23,494 bases of DNA, from contig JANOTP010000230.1 of the NCBI GenBank assembly GCA_031416415.1, positions 1 to 23,494 of the forward strand, given 5' to 3'. Below are positions 16,361 to 23,494 of the stretch, one piece after another. How positions within the stretch are numbered: position 1 is the first letter of the stretch; each line of letters starts with the position of its first letter. The notes below the pieces were generated by a model that searched no databases, was not told the DNA's origin, and worked only from the letters and a program-made list of their open reading frames with translations. The stretch comes from JANYCO01 sp031416415 (GTDB lineage: Bacteria; Bacteroidota; Bacteroidia; Cytophagales; Cytophagaceae). The position numbers and the translations under genes are program-made.

Positions 16361-19129
16361 CTACTCTTTAATAAATTTAATTAGTTTCTCTCCAGCGTCT
16401 CCTTTTATTTTAAGAGTGTAAACACCAGGTGATAAATATCCTCCTAGTTTGTGTATCGTATTGGTTTCAAAAAAATTATCACTATAGAGTGTGATACCAA
16501 GTAGGTTTATCACCGTTAAGTGTACGAACGTATTTTTAGGAAAGCTTATAAGTAAATTAAAATCTTCTTTTGAAGGATTTGGGAATAGATTAACGGCGTA
16601 CTCCATTACTTCTCTATTTACAGAAGCTACATTGGTGTAATGAACTTTACCATCCAAGTCATATTGTGCCAAGCGATAATAAGAGGAGCCGTTTAATGGA
16701 TTTTTGTCCTCAAAATTGTAAGTATTTTTGTGCGTAGAAGTGCCATTGTCAAAAGCATTCACAGAACCTATTGAATAAAAATCATTGCCATTGTGCGATC
16801 GTTCTATTTCAAAGTTTCTATTATTTACTTCTATAGTTGTACACCATTCTACACTTACCGATTTTAGATCAGGAGTATTTTTTACATCAAAAGATAAATA
16901 GTAAACAGGTAAGGGCTCTGTATATAAATCTGTTTCCCAAAGACCTCTTCCATAAGTGCCAGCTCTTAATTTACCACTAGAATAATGGATTTCTAATTCT
17001 TTCACATCAACCTTTGGTAAGCCACTTGAATAGGTTACCCAATCGGTAAGACTATTGTCTCTATAATATACACCTATAGTAGTCGCCAGATATATGCCAT
17101 CTTCTGCACCATTATGATAAATGGCACAATTAAATCCATTTGCAGGAAGCGTGCCTGTGTAGTTTACCCAAGTGGTACCAGCATCTAATGTTGTATAAAC
17201 CCTTGATGTGGACGTTGCAATCACAACTTTGCTAGCGTTTGATGGATGTACTGAAATGTAATTTATATTTCCAGATGGAATCGTAACTGTAGTCCAGTTG
17301 GATCCTCCGTCGTTTGTTCGGTACAAAGTATTTCCTTTGCTAGCATAAATATAATTTGAATTGGAAGGTGCAATATCTAATTGAGAAAAATTAGTAGTCG
17401 TTAAACTTGTTAGTGCAGTCCACGATGTTCCTCCATTAGTGCTTTTGAAAAGATCTATATAGCCAACATAGATTGTAGTAGCTACGTTAGGATCTATTGC
17501 AAATGGAGTAACCCAATTGCCATCTGCAGTGACTGGTTTTGTAAGACCAAACTGGTTTGTTCCATTATTGATACTTTTGTAAAGTCCTCCGTTTTGAGAG
17601 GTTCCATAAACAATATTTGCATTGGTGTGATCAAAAAAAGTTTCCATACCATCTGCTCCAAGCCAATCAATCCAACCTGTTGTAAGGTTGGCCGTTCTTC
17701 GCAAACCAGTACCATTGTCTTGAGAGCCACCTGTAACATTCAGACTATTTGTTTTTGAGCAACCGATACGGTAAAATTGACGGATTCCAAGACCTGAAGA
17801 AATATTAGTAAAATTGTCTGCTTGGTCTGTTGATTTAAATATACCGCCGTCGGATCCTGAGTAAATGACGCCGTTGACATATTCCAATACATGCATATCG
17901 CAGTGCGTGTAACCTGTGCCATTAGGATACGTCCATTGTGTAGTGGCCACAAAACTAGTACCCCCATTGGTAGATTTCCAAGTAATAATTCCTGCAATGT
18001 GCACTTCTTCGGCATTGGTGGCTGATACACACATGGCCATATCATAACCTGCCTGTCCTCCCGTATCGGTGCCTGCTGGACTATAACCAAAATAATTTGT
18101 ACCGCTTGCTGGATTTCCAGTAACTCTGGTGCTAAAGTTTAGACCAGAATCTTCAGACCTAAATAAGTAACCAAATTCACTTCCATTTGCCATTACCAGG
18201 TATACATAATCTGGATCCGCAGGTGTCACAGCTATAAAAGATCTACCAGAGGCAGGAATTCCACTGTTTATAAGAGTAAACCCAATGCCGTTATCCGTTG
18301 ACCGGTAAAATGTATTCCCACAGCCATACACGATAGAAGGGTCGTTTGGCTTAAACTCAACGTCATTGAAAGATCCACCTAAAGAAGTTGTCCAATTTGC
18401 TCCACCATTTATGGAACGATATATTCCTGAAGAGGTAGCCGTCACTACTATATTTGAGTTAGAAGGATCAATGATTATTTTTCTAACAGTACCCGCTAAT
18501 CCTGTATTGGCATTGTTCCATGTAGCTCCTGCATCGTTAGATTTCATTAACCTATTGGCAGAGCATCCAATATAAATTGTATTAGTATTGTTTGGATCGA
18601 TGGCTACTGCGCCAACAGTCAAAGATTGAAAATTATCGGTTAGTACCACCCAATTGGTTCCTCCGTTTATCGTTTTCCAACAGCCACCACCAGGTGTGCC
18701 AATATAGATAATATTTGCGTTGGTAGGATTGACAGCCACTGCCATAACTCTTCCAAGCCCTGGAGACCAGCTGCTAGTGCGATTCCAAGCATGTGGACCT
18801 AACTCTACCCAATTACTTGCCGTGATCTTTGAGGATTTATTTTTGGTTGACCGCTTCATAAACTGAAGATAGGATTCATATTCTTGCTCTGGATTAATTC
18901 TATTCCCCAATGAATCTATATGAAAGGAAGTTTCATATTCCCAGCGTTTGAATTGTTTGTAGCCTGAGCCCTTTCCTTTATCCCTATCTTTAAAATAGGC
19001 TTCTATTTTATAAACTACTTCATAAAAATTCATAGTGTCATTTTCCATATAATCATACCATTGCTGGGCATGAGAAAATAGAGGGCAAAAGAAGAAAAAC
19101 AGTAAAAAGTACAGCCAAGTAATTTTCAT
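16361..19129 (-). CDS. Secreted sortilin/VPS10-like beta-propeller protein with T9SS sorting domain
   Basis: A 922-residue exported protein. It has a signal peptide (1-21, ending SHAQ), a polar N-terminal region (to about 110), then a long run of BNR/Asp-box-type propeller repeats to about 730, seen as recurrent motifs such as TINGGTNW, SNDAGATW, STNGGTSW and TNDGGSNW, each followed by a VxxxPxNxxxIYxG-like strand. An Ig/FN3-like domain follows (about 743-838), then a type A T9SS C-terminal domain (844-922) with NLFPNPS at the start and GVYTLKI near the end. It is therefore a likely substrate of the PorP/GldKLMN machine in this window. The Asp-box fold is shared by glycosidases and sortilin-type binding proteins. 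No catalytic residues can be assigned, so enzymatic activity is open. Confidence 0.9.
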   Translation of the reverse strand: MKITWLYFLLFFFFCPLFSHAQQWYDYMENDTMNFYEVVYKIEAYFKDRDKGKGSGYKQFKRWEYETSFHIDSLGNRINPEQEYESYLQFMKRSTKNKSSKITASNWVELGPHAWNRTSSWSPGLGRVMAVAVNPTNANIIYIGTPGGGCWKTINGGTNWVVLTDNFQSLTVGAVAIDPNNTNTIYIGCSANRLMKSNDAGATWNNANTGLAGTVRKIIIDPSNSNIVVTATSSGIYRSINGGANWTTSLGGSFNDVEFKPNDPSIVYGCGNTFYRSTDNGIGFTLINSGIPASGRSFIAVTPADPDYVYLVMANGSEFGYLFRSEDSGLNFSTRVTGNPASGTNYFGYSPAGTDTGGQAGYDMAMCVSATNAEEVHIAGIITWKSTNGGTSFVATTQWTYPNGTGYTHCDMHVLEYVNGVIYSGSDGGIFKSTDQADNFTNISSGLGIRQFYRIGCSKTNSLNVTGGSQDNGTGLRRTANLTTGWIDWLGADGMETFFDHTNANIVYGTSQNGGLYKSINNGTNQFGLTKPVTADGNWVTPFAIDPNVATTIYVGYIDLFKSTNGGTSWTALTSLTTTNFSQLDIAPSNSNYIYASKGNTLYRTNDGGSNWTTVTIPSGNINYISVHPSNASKVVIATSTSRVYTTLDAGTTWVNYTGTLPANGFNCAIYHNGAEDGIYLATTIGVYYRDNSLTDWVTYSSGLPKVDVKELEIHYSSGKLRAGTYGRGLWETDLYTEPLPVYYLSFDVKNTPDLKSVSVEWCTTIEVNNRNFEIERSHNGNDFYSIGSVNAFDNGTSTHKNTYNFEDKNPLNGSSYYRLAQYDLDGKVHYTNVASVNREVMEYAVNLFPNPSKEDFNLLISFPKNTFVHLTVINLLGITLYSDNFFETNTIHKLGGYLSPGVYTLKIKGDAGEKLIKFIKE

Positions 19130-20044
19130 AATAATTCTATTTGATTTCTATATATATAATACTTTAGTTAAATTAAAGTAATACAATTATACAAAAAAAT
19201 ATTGAAATAGTTTTATATTATAAACAATAAATTGCTGATTATGAATAAACTAATATCATTGAAGCAATTTTATTAGTTGTAGGATATACTTTATAATTTT
19301 TAGTTAAAAAAATCGAACACGTTCTTATAATAATACAATGTTATTTAATGAAAAATTTAATTTGTTTTAGCAATTATAAAGAAGTTAATGTTGGTTTTAG
19401 TAAATAACGACCCCAAAAATAATATTCATACACAGAACGTTTGAGTATTGTTTTTATATTTAATTTTTTAAGTATATAAAAAAAGGAGTTAAGAACTACT
19501 TAAAAACGGATGGGATATCATAATTTCTCTTTAGTAGAAAAATTAATCAAATCAAACTATAAGGATTTCTGAGAGTAAACCAATTTAAAACATTAATTTT
19601 CTATTTGTCCGAACCTAACAATACCAGTAGTTGTAGCATAATTTAAAAAGAGTACGTATTTTGGTCACTAAATCTTTTTCTAGAATATGAAAATAGAAAT
19701 CTTTTCAACCGTAGTGGCAAAATCAAATGCTTTTATGTAATCATTTAGTAAAGCAATTTTCTGCTTTTTCTGTATATTAATTTAGTAATGATTTGATAAT
19801 GATTTTATAATTATTGGTTTCTAAACAATAGGGCTATTAAATAATTTAAAATTGAAGCCAAAATAACAATCTAAATAAATTAAGTGCAATTTGGTAAAAA
19901 CTCAATATAGGAAGTGTTGATAAACTTTTTTTAATCTAATTTTCATTAAGTAGTTTTGTTCTGTTGATACTGTATTCGTTTTCAATTCATCTATTTTCTA
20001 TTATGATACAAGTACTATTTAATTAAACTTAAATAACTAAAAGC
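19130..20044. other. Long AT-rich intergenic region without a credible gene
   Basis: These 915 bases hold no ORF of convincing length on either strand. Visible items are a short inverted repeat TACTTTA/TAAAGTA (19160-19166 and 19174-19180) upstream of the propeller gene, a weak hairpin AAAGCA/TGCTTT followed by T's (19750-19768), and a -7-like element at 19951-19958. On the minus strand at roughly 19740-19590 each frame stays open for only about 20 codons, which could be a decayed gene or a dispersed repeat. Confidence 0.6.
19951..19958 (+). promoter_or_regulatory. Putative -7 promoter element of the TPR gene
   Basis: TAGTTTTG matches TAnnTTTG and is identical to the octamer before porP. It would give a leader of about 80 nt before the ATG at 20045. 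No TTG is found at the normal spacing; the nearest is about 31 bp upstream. Confidence 0.4.
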
Positions 20045-20491
20045 ATGAAAAGATTAGAAAATAATATACACGCCAAAATCGAAAAGCTCTGCGATGCGGG
20101 AGATAAATTTGCAGAGATGGGACATTTTTCATTTGCTCTAACGAACTACTGGACTGCGTATGATCTATTGCCTGAGCCTAAAGAAGATTGGGTAGCAGGA
20201 ACATGGATATTAACAGCGATTGGTGATGCAAATTTTTTGAACAAGGACTATCAAGCAGGTGCGGATAATTTAGCAGCCTCAATGCATTTCCCTAGTGCAA
20301 TAGGAAATCCTTTTTTACATCTTAGACTTGGACAATGTTATTTTGAACTGGGATATTTTGAAAGAGCTAGAAAAGAATTCATGAAGTGTTATTCTCTTGA
20401 AGGGGAGGAATTATTTGAAAATGAGAATCCAAAATATTTTGACTCCTTAAAAGATATATTGCTTTTGGAGGAAACAAATTATTTTTCTTGA
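20045..20491 (+). CDS. Small cytoplasmic TPR protein resembling immunity-associated TPR proteins
   Basis: A 148-residue soluble protein without signal peptide or membrane segment. Three helical pairs fit TPR units: about 14-43 (GDKFAEMGHFSFALTNYWTA), 54-85 (WILTAIGDANFLNKDYQAGADNL) and 89-120 (PFLHLRLGQCYFELGYFERA), closed by EELFENENPKYFDSLK (121-136). The LLPEPKEDW, WILTAIGDANF, AIGNPFLHLRLGQC and ENPKYF signatures mark a bacterial TPR family whose members I recall from genomes at large and from some polymorphic-toxin loci, where they may serve as immunity proteins. No toxin gene is next to it. It has its own putative promoter and strong terminator, so it is a single-gene unit. Its binding partner is unknown. 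Confidence 0.8.
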   Translation: MKRLENNIHAKIEKLCDAGDKFAEMGHFSFALTNYWTAYDLLPEPKEDWVAGTWILTAIGDANFLNKDYQAGADNLAASMHFPSAIGNPFLHLRLGQCYFELGYFERARKEFMKCYSLEGEELFENENPKYFDSLKDILLLEETNYFS

Positions 20492-20544
20492 TTTTTATAA
20501 ATTCTTATACTTATTAATTATTTTCAGATAAGACATATTCATTG

Positions 20545-20570
20545 CCCCGCTCTTCAGAGCGGGGATTTTT
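20545..20570 (+). terminator. GC-rich intrinsic terminator after the TPR gene
   Basis: CCCCGCTC (20545-20552) pairs with GAGCGGGG (20557-20564) around TTCA, followed by A and five T. The stem is nearly all G/C in very AT-rich surroundings. It lacks a T tract on the minus strand, so it mainly serves the TPR transcript. Confidence 0.92.
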
Positions 20571-20652
20571 ATATAATAATTCAAAATAATGTTACTATAT
20601 CATATAATTATAAAAATGAAATTTTAACTACAATACATTTTTATAAATTTTC

Positions 20653-21657
20653 TTATTGAAGATATTTTTTTAGCTCCGTTGCTGCTTGTATAAATGCGGA
20701 ACGTGTTTGAGGTAGAGTTGCTAGTCCATTTAATAAACCAAAATCATGAATCATTCCATTATATCTCGTGGTTGTTACTTTTACTCCAGCTTCATCTAAT
20801 TTACGTCCATAAGCTTCCCCCTCATCTCTTAGTATATCATTTTCTGCCACTAGAATCAATGCTGGAGGTAACCCTTTTAATTGCTCAAGCGTTGCCTGAA
20901 GAGGGGATACATAAATTTCTTTTCGTTTGCTAATGTCTGGAATATATAAATCAAACATCCATTTCATTGTATTAGCACTTAAAAAGCGATCTTCAGCATA
21001 TTGTTTATAGGAATCAGTTTCAAAATTAGCATCAACAACTGGCCATAGTAAAAGTTGAAATTTTATTTTAGGGCCTTTTTTTTCTTTTGCCATAAGACAA
21101 GTTACCGCTGCCATATTTCCTCCTACACTGTTTCCGACTACTGCTATTTTTTTTCCATCAACATTTATAATATCACCATGTTCAGCTACCCATTTTGTAG
21201 CAGCATAATTTTGATTGACTGCTTTTGGATACACAACTTCAGGTGTACGTGAATAGTTGACAAATACACAAGCCATCCCTGAAAGTACTACCAAATCACG
21301 AACCATTCGTTGATGCGTTGGGAAATCTCCTAAAACCCAACCTCCACCGTGCATGAAAACAAATACAGGTAATTTTTCTTTTACCCCTGCTGGTCGAATT
21401 ACATTCAAAAGAATTTTATATCCTTCACTGTTGATTATTTTTTCGGAAACTTCAATACCCGATAAATCTACCTTCACAGAGGCTTGCAAGCCTGCAAGTA
21501 CATTTCTTGCTTCTTCTGCGGGTAAAGTTTCCAAGGCAGGTCCACCAGTGTTTAATGTTTCTAAAAACAGCTTAACGTCTTTAGAAATATGTGGATCAGT
21601 CTTATAATCTATAAGTTTAGTTGATGTATGATTGTTCTGCTCAAGTAATGTATTCAT
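20653..21657 (-). CDS. Alpha/beta hydrolase of the hormone-sensitive lipase (HSL) family
   Basis: A probable cytoplasmic esterase of 334 residues. It has the HSL oxyanion motif HGGGW (103-107), the nucleophile elbow GNSVGG (175-180, S177), the acid D274 in VAENDILRDEG and the base H304 in MIHDFG, giving a full catalytic triad. The elbow is usually GDSAGG in this family; here the second and fourth positions are N and V. The cap region is formed by the first about 75 residues, with no signal peptide. It lies 44 bp downstream of the HdeD-like gene on the same strand and is probably co-transcribed. Small acyl esters are the expected substrates; the natural one is unknown. Confidence 0.9.
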   Translation of the reverse strand: MNTLLEQNNHTSTKLIDYKTDPHISKDVKLFLETLNTGGPALETLPAEEARNVLAGLQASVKVDLSGIEVSEKIINSEGYKILLNVIRPAGVKEKLPVFVFMHGGGWVLGDFPTHQRMVRDLVVLSGMACVFVNYSRTPEVVYPKAVNQNYAATKWVAEHGDIINVDGKKIAVVGNSVGGNMAAVTCLMAKEKKGPKIKFQLLLWPVVDANFETDSYKQYAEDRFLSANTMKWMFDLYIPDISKRKEIYVSPLQATLEQLKGLPPALILVAENDILRDEGEAYGRKLDEAGVKVTTTRYNGMIHDFGLLNGLATLPQTRSAFIQAATELKKYLQ

Positions 21658-21701
21658 AATAATTAAGTATAATTGTTTGTGTTTTTATTTTTATATAAAT
21701 T

Positions 21702-22265
21702 TTATATAATTTCTGTATTGTCTACATGAATAGAATCGTGTAGCTTTTTCAAAACTGTTTTAAATAATACCATATTTATTCCAATGAGAATAATCATAAT
21801 ACCATATCCAATGACGGTGTAATTTTGATTAGTACCTGCAAAGCCAAATATAATAACAGCTCCTAAATAGATGGTAAATCCAATAGCAAGACGAAGAGAT
21901 GCAATTTCAAATCTAATTATAGCATGTTGATTTAAAACCTGAAAACAAAAAATCATTTCTGTTAACCCATAATATAAAAAGAAAAAAGAGGTAATATTTA
22001 AAAAAACAGAAAGATTGGTTGGATAAAATAAAATAAGTATTCCATACACCACCATTCCGAGTGCATGTAGTTCATGGTATCTAAAAGGAATCAGTATATT
22101 TTTTGTTTTAAAAGCCGTTAACATTGCTAAGTAGGCACTCGCAATCATACAAAATGCTACCGCATAATGAATTGCTATAGAATTAGTATATGGAATTACC
22201 AATAAGAAAATTCCTGCTATAATAATTAATATACCACTTAATACATTAGTTTGATACTTGTTCAT
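21702..22265 (-). CDS. HdeD/DUF308-like six-helix membrane protein
   Basis: A 187-residue integral membrane protein with six hydrophobic helices in three pairs (about 7-25, 31-51, 66-83, 86-107, 123-145 and 150-170) and almost no soluble loop. The paired-helix layout and the glycine- and isoleucine-rich openings (LSGILIIIAGIFLLVIP, VIGYGIMIILIGINMVLF) resemble the HdeD/DUF308 family. Escherichia coli HdeD acts in acid resistance, but for most members the role is unknown. It precedes the hydrolase and likely heads a two-gene unit. The family call rests on topology and general pattern. Confidence 0.65.
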   Translation of the reverse strand: MNKYQTNVLSGILIIIAGIFLLVIPYTNSIAIHYAVAFCMIASAYLAMLTAFKTKNILIPFRYHELHALGMVVYGILILFYPTNLSVFLNITSFFFLYYGLTEMIFCFQVLNQHAIIRFEIASLRLAIGFTIYLGAVIIFGFAGTNQNYTVIGYGIMIILIGINMVLFKTVLKKLHDSIHVDNTEII

Positions 22266-22468
22266 AGTTTTTTATTTTTAGGCAAATACTACGCTGATAG
22301 AATATCTTTCCATCGATCTATGTTAAAGTTCAGTATATTTTCTTAATAAAGTTTTACAAAATTACAAATCAAGGTTATATAATTCACACGATGTACAACT
22401 TGATCATAAATCAGTATAGGATGTAATACTTATATAAAATTCTATAACACGCCGTGAGTTTATAAGTA

Positions 22469-22476
22469 TATTTTTG
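22469..22476 (+). promoter_or_regulatory. Putative -7 promoter element for the downstream barrel-like gene
   Basis: TATTTTTG matches TAnnTTTG. A start a few bases downstream would give a leader of about 125 nt containing the 22501-22530 stem-loop. There is no -33 TTG, so support is partial. Confidence 0.3.
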
Positions 22477-22500
22477 TAGTGTCTAATTATTGTAATTCTG

Positions 22501-22530
22501 AAAAACATGAAGAAACATTCTCATGTTTTT
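22501..22530 (+). promoter_or_regulatory. Leader stem-loop upstream of the barrel-like gene
   Basis: AAAAACATGA (22501-22510) is the exact reverse complement of TCATGTTTTT (22521-22530), with a ten-base loop AGAAACATTC. It lies 76 bp before the ATG at 22607. It ends in T's, so it is either an operator-like palindrome, an RNA leader structure or a weak attenuator. Confidence 0.45.
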
Positions 22531-22606
22531 AGACTATAACTTAATTAGTATAAAATCTATACTCTTTTATTTATTTTAAATCAGAAACATCTAAATTTAA
22601 TTATGT

Positions 22607-23389
22607 ATGAAAAAAACAGCTCTATCACTTTTAATCTGTGCTCTTATGATAAGCATAACCTCGAATTCTATTGGCCAAATCTATAAAGATACCCTTACAA
22701 CGGGGCCTGTTAAAACTAAAATAGTAACGTTAAGCCTCGGTTATTCTTTAATAGATGTAGCTGAGTTGGATCAGTTTTTAGCTCCTACAACAACTGGCAG
22801 TTTTAGTCCTAATTTTGGTATGTTGGGTTTACATTCTACTACTGAATGTAAAAGATTTATATATGGATATACGTTGCAAGCCGGAATGAATATGAGAAAT
22901 ACCACTAATAATTACGCTGGCGTAAGTGGTCAAAATATGGATTATTACGCAACACATGGAAATTTTTTAATACATGGAGGTTATTCAATCGTAAGCACAA
23001 AACGAGTAAAACTATACCCTATGATGGGTGCGGGTATTGGTGGAACAAAAGCTAATTTCAACAGAGTAGACAATCTAACGATTGCTCAGTTTGCTAACAA
23101 TCCTAGTGTACAAGGTGAAGTGGGAAAAGCTATGGCATGTTTTGATGCTGCCCTAAATGTTGACTTTCTTATGCCTTCAAAACGTTGGAGTACTATTAAT
23201 GCTACCTACGGAAGAGTAATAAGTTTAAGAGTAGGATATACACAAGGAATAGGAATAGGTTCTTGGGGATTTAAAGGTGCGAGAATAGTTGAAAATCCTA
23301 CCTATAACCCTGGTATGTTTTATGCCAAATTACACTTTGGTATGTTTAGTACAAAAGCTAAAAACTGTGGAGCGGATTGCAAAAGATAA
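22607..23389 (+). CDS. Secreted protein, probable small outer-membrane beta-barrel, family not identified
   Basis: A 260-residue exported protein. The signal peptide runs to about residue 23 (SNSIG before QIYKDT). The mature part alternates short beta-strand-like segments and glycine-rich turns (KTKIVTLSLGYSLIDV, FIYGYTLQAGMNM, KLYPMMGAGIGGTKANF, NATYGRVISLRVGYTQGIGIG) and ends in strand-like GMFYAKLHFGMFSTK, a pattern usual for outer-membrane barrels. It then closes with a short tail holding two cysteines (KNCGADCKR), so the last strand is not at the very C-terminus. No lipobox and no T9SS sorting domain are present. The ATG at 22607 is chosen over an out-of-frame ATG at 22603. It stands alone between a long leader and a palindromic terminator. 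I do not recognise its function. Confidence 0.75.
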   Translation: MKKTALSLLICALMISITSNSIGQIYKDTLTTGPVKTKIVTLSLGYSLIDVAELDQFLAPTTTGSFSPNFGMLGLHSTTECKRFIYGYTLQAGMNMRNTTNNYAGVSGQNMDYYATHGNFLIHGGYSIVSTKRVKLYPMMGAGIGGTKANFNRVDNLTIAQFANNPSVQGEVGKAMACFDAALNVDFLMPSKRWSTINATYGRVISLRVGYTQGIGIGSWGFKGARIVENPTYNPGMFYAKLHFGMFSTKAKNCGADCKR

Positions 23390-23436
23390 GTATCGTGACT
23401 TTCCGTAGTTTTAATAAAAGGTGTTTTTTTGCAATA

Positions 23437-23494
23437 TAATCGCTAAAGATAAAAAGGCTCTTCATATGAAGAGCCTTTTTATCTTTAGCGATTA
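23437..23494. terminator. Perfect 58-bp palindrome with terminator core, running to the window end
   Basis: Bases 23437-23465 are the exact reverse complement of 23466-23494, with the centre at CATATG. The core AGGCTCTTC/GAAGAGCCT flanked by A5 and T5 is a bidirectional intrinsic terminator for the barrel-like gene. The match then continues outward through TAATCGCTAAAGAT and its complement to the last base, which is longer than termination needs. The true outer limit is not visible because the window ends. Confidence 0.85.

Larger units (their letters stand above)
22266..22606. other. Divergent regulatory region between HdeD-like and barrel-like genes
   Basis: This 341-bp AT-rich gap has no gene. 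It holds a minus-strand -7-like octamer TAATTTTG (plus strand 22357-22364) that could serve the HdeD-like gene, a plus-strand octamer TATTTTTG (22469-22476) that could serve the gene at 22607, and a perfect hairpin at 22501-22530. Neither octamer has a TTG at the usual spacing. Confidence 0.5.

Noticed and set aside
17494..18090. Minus-strand ORFs of 81 and 116 codons inside the propeller-protein gene
   Set aside because: They are alternate frames of the repeat-rich propeller sequence, which is intact in its own frame.
19510..19572. 20-codon plus-strand ORF starting MGYHNFSLVEK
   Set aside because: Too short, no ribosome-binding sequence at proper distance, no recognisable similarity, and it lies in a region full of stops.

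Overview
The window is AT-rich DNA from a member of the Bacteroidota. The evidence is the type IX secretion (T9SS)/gliding core PorP-GldK-GldL-GldM-GldN, a secreted protein with a C-terminal T9SS sorting domain, DUF4271 and HemD-like genes of the form usual in this phylum, A-rich ribosome-binding regions, and several TAnnTTTG octamers matching the Bacteroidota -7 promoter element. The porP-K-L-M-N order is the arrangement known from Porphyromonas and Cytophaga relatives. A Cytophagales-type organism is my best guess, but the sequence alone does not settle the genus.

Layout. (1) 141-8884, plus strand: WecA/TagO-type glycosyl-1-phosphate transferase, DUF4271 membrane protein, HemD-like protein, PorP/SprF, then gldK, gldL, gldM and gldN, closed by a strong bidirectional terminator (8904-8935). 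(2) 13098-8973, minus strand: class A penicillin-binding protein followed by uvrC. (3) 13099-13391: divergent promoter region holding an unusual heptamer-based inverted repeat. (4) 13392-15669, plus strand: class II fructose-bisphosphate aldolase with terminator, a DUF456 membrane protein and a small unidentified membrane protein. (5) 19129-15695, minus strand: a 922-residue beta-propeller T9SS client and a flavin-binding split-barrel protein of the general stress 26 type. (6) 19130-20044: a 915-bp gap without a credible gene. (7) 20045-20491, plus strand: a single TPR protein with a GC-rich terminator. (8) 22265-20653, minus strand: HdeD-like membrane protein and an HSL-family alpha/beta hydrolase. 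(9) 22607-23389, plus strand: a secreted protein, probably a small outer-membrane barrel, followed by a perfect 58-bp palindrome that runs to the last base of the window.

How the genes fit together. PorP/GldKLMN form the trans-envelope core of T9SS: the GldL/GldM proton-driven motor in the inner membrane and the GldK/GldN ring under the outer membrane. The motor residues known from Flavobacterium are present. The propeller protein at 16361-19129 is a likely substrate of this machine. WecA-like, PBP1A, aldolase and UvrC are housekeeping genes. I found no clear undescribed multi-gene system. The most open leads are the HemD-like/DUF4271 pair beside T9SS, the heptamer inverted repeat, the lone TPR protein that resembles immunity-type TPR proteins, and the terminal palindrome. 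No rRNA, tRNA, CRISPR array or intact insertion sequence was seen.
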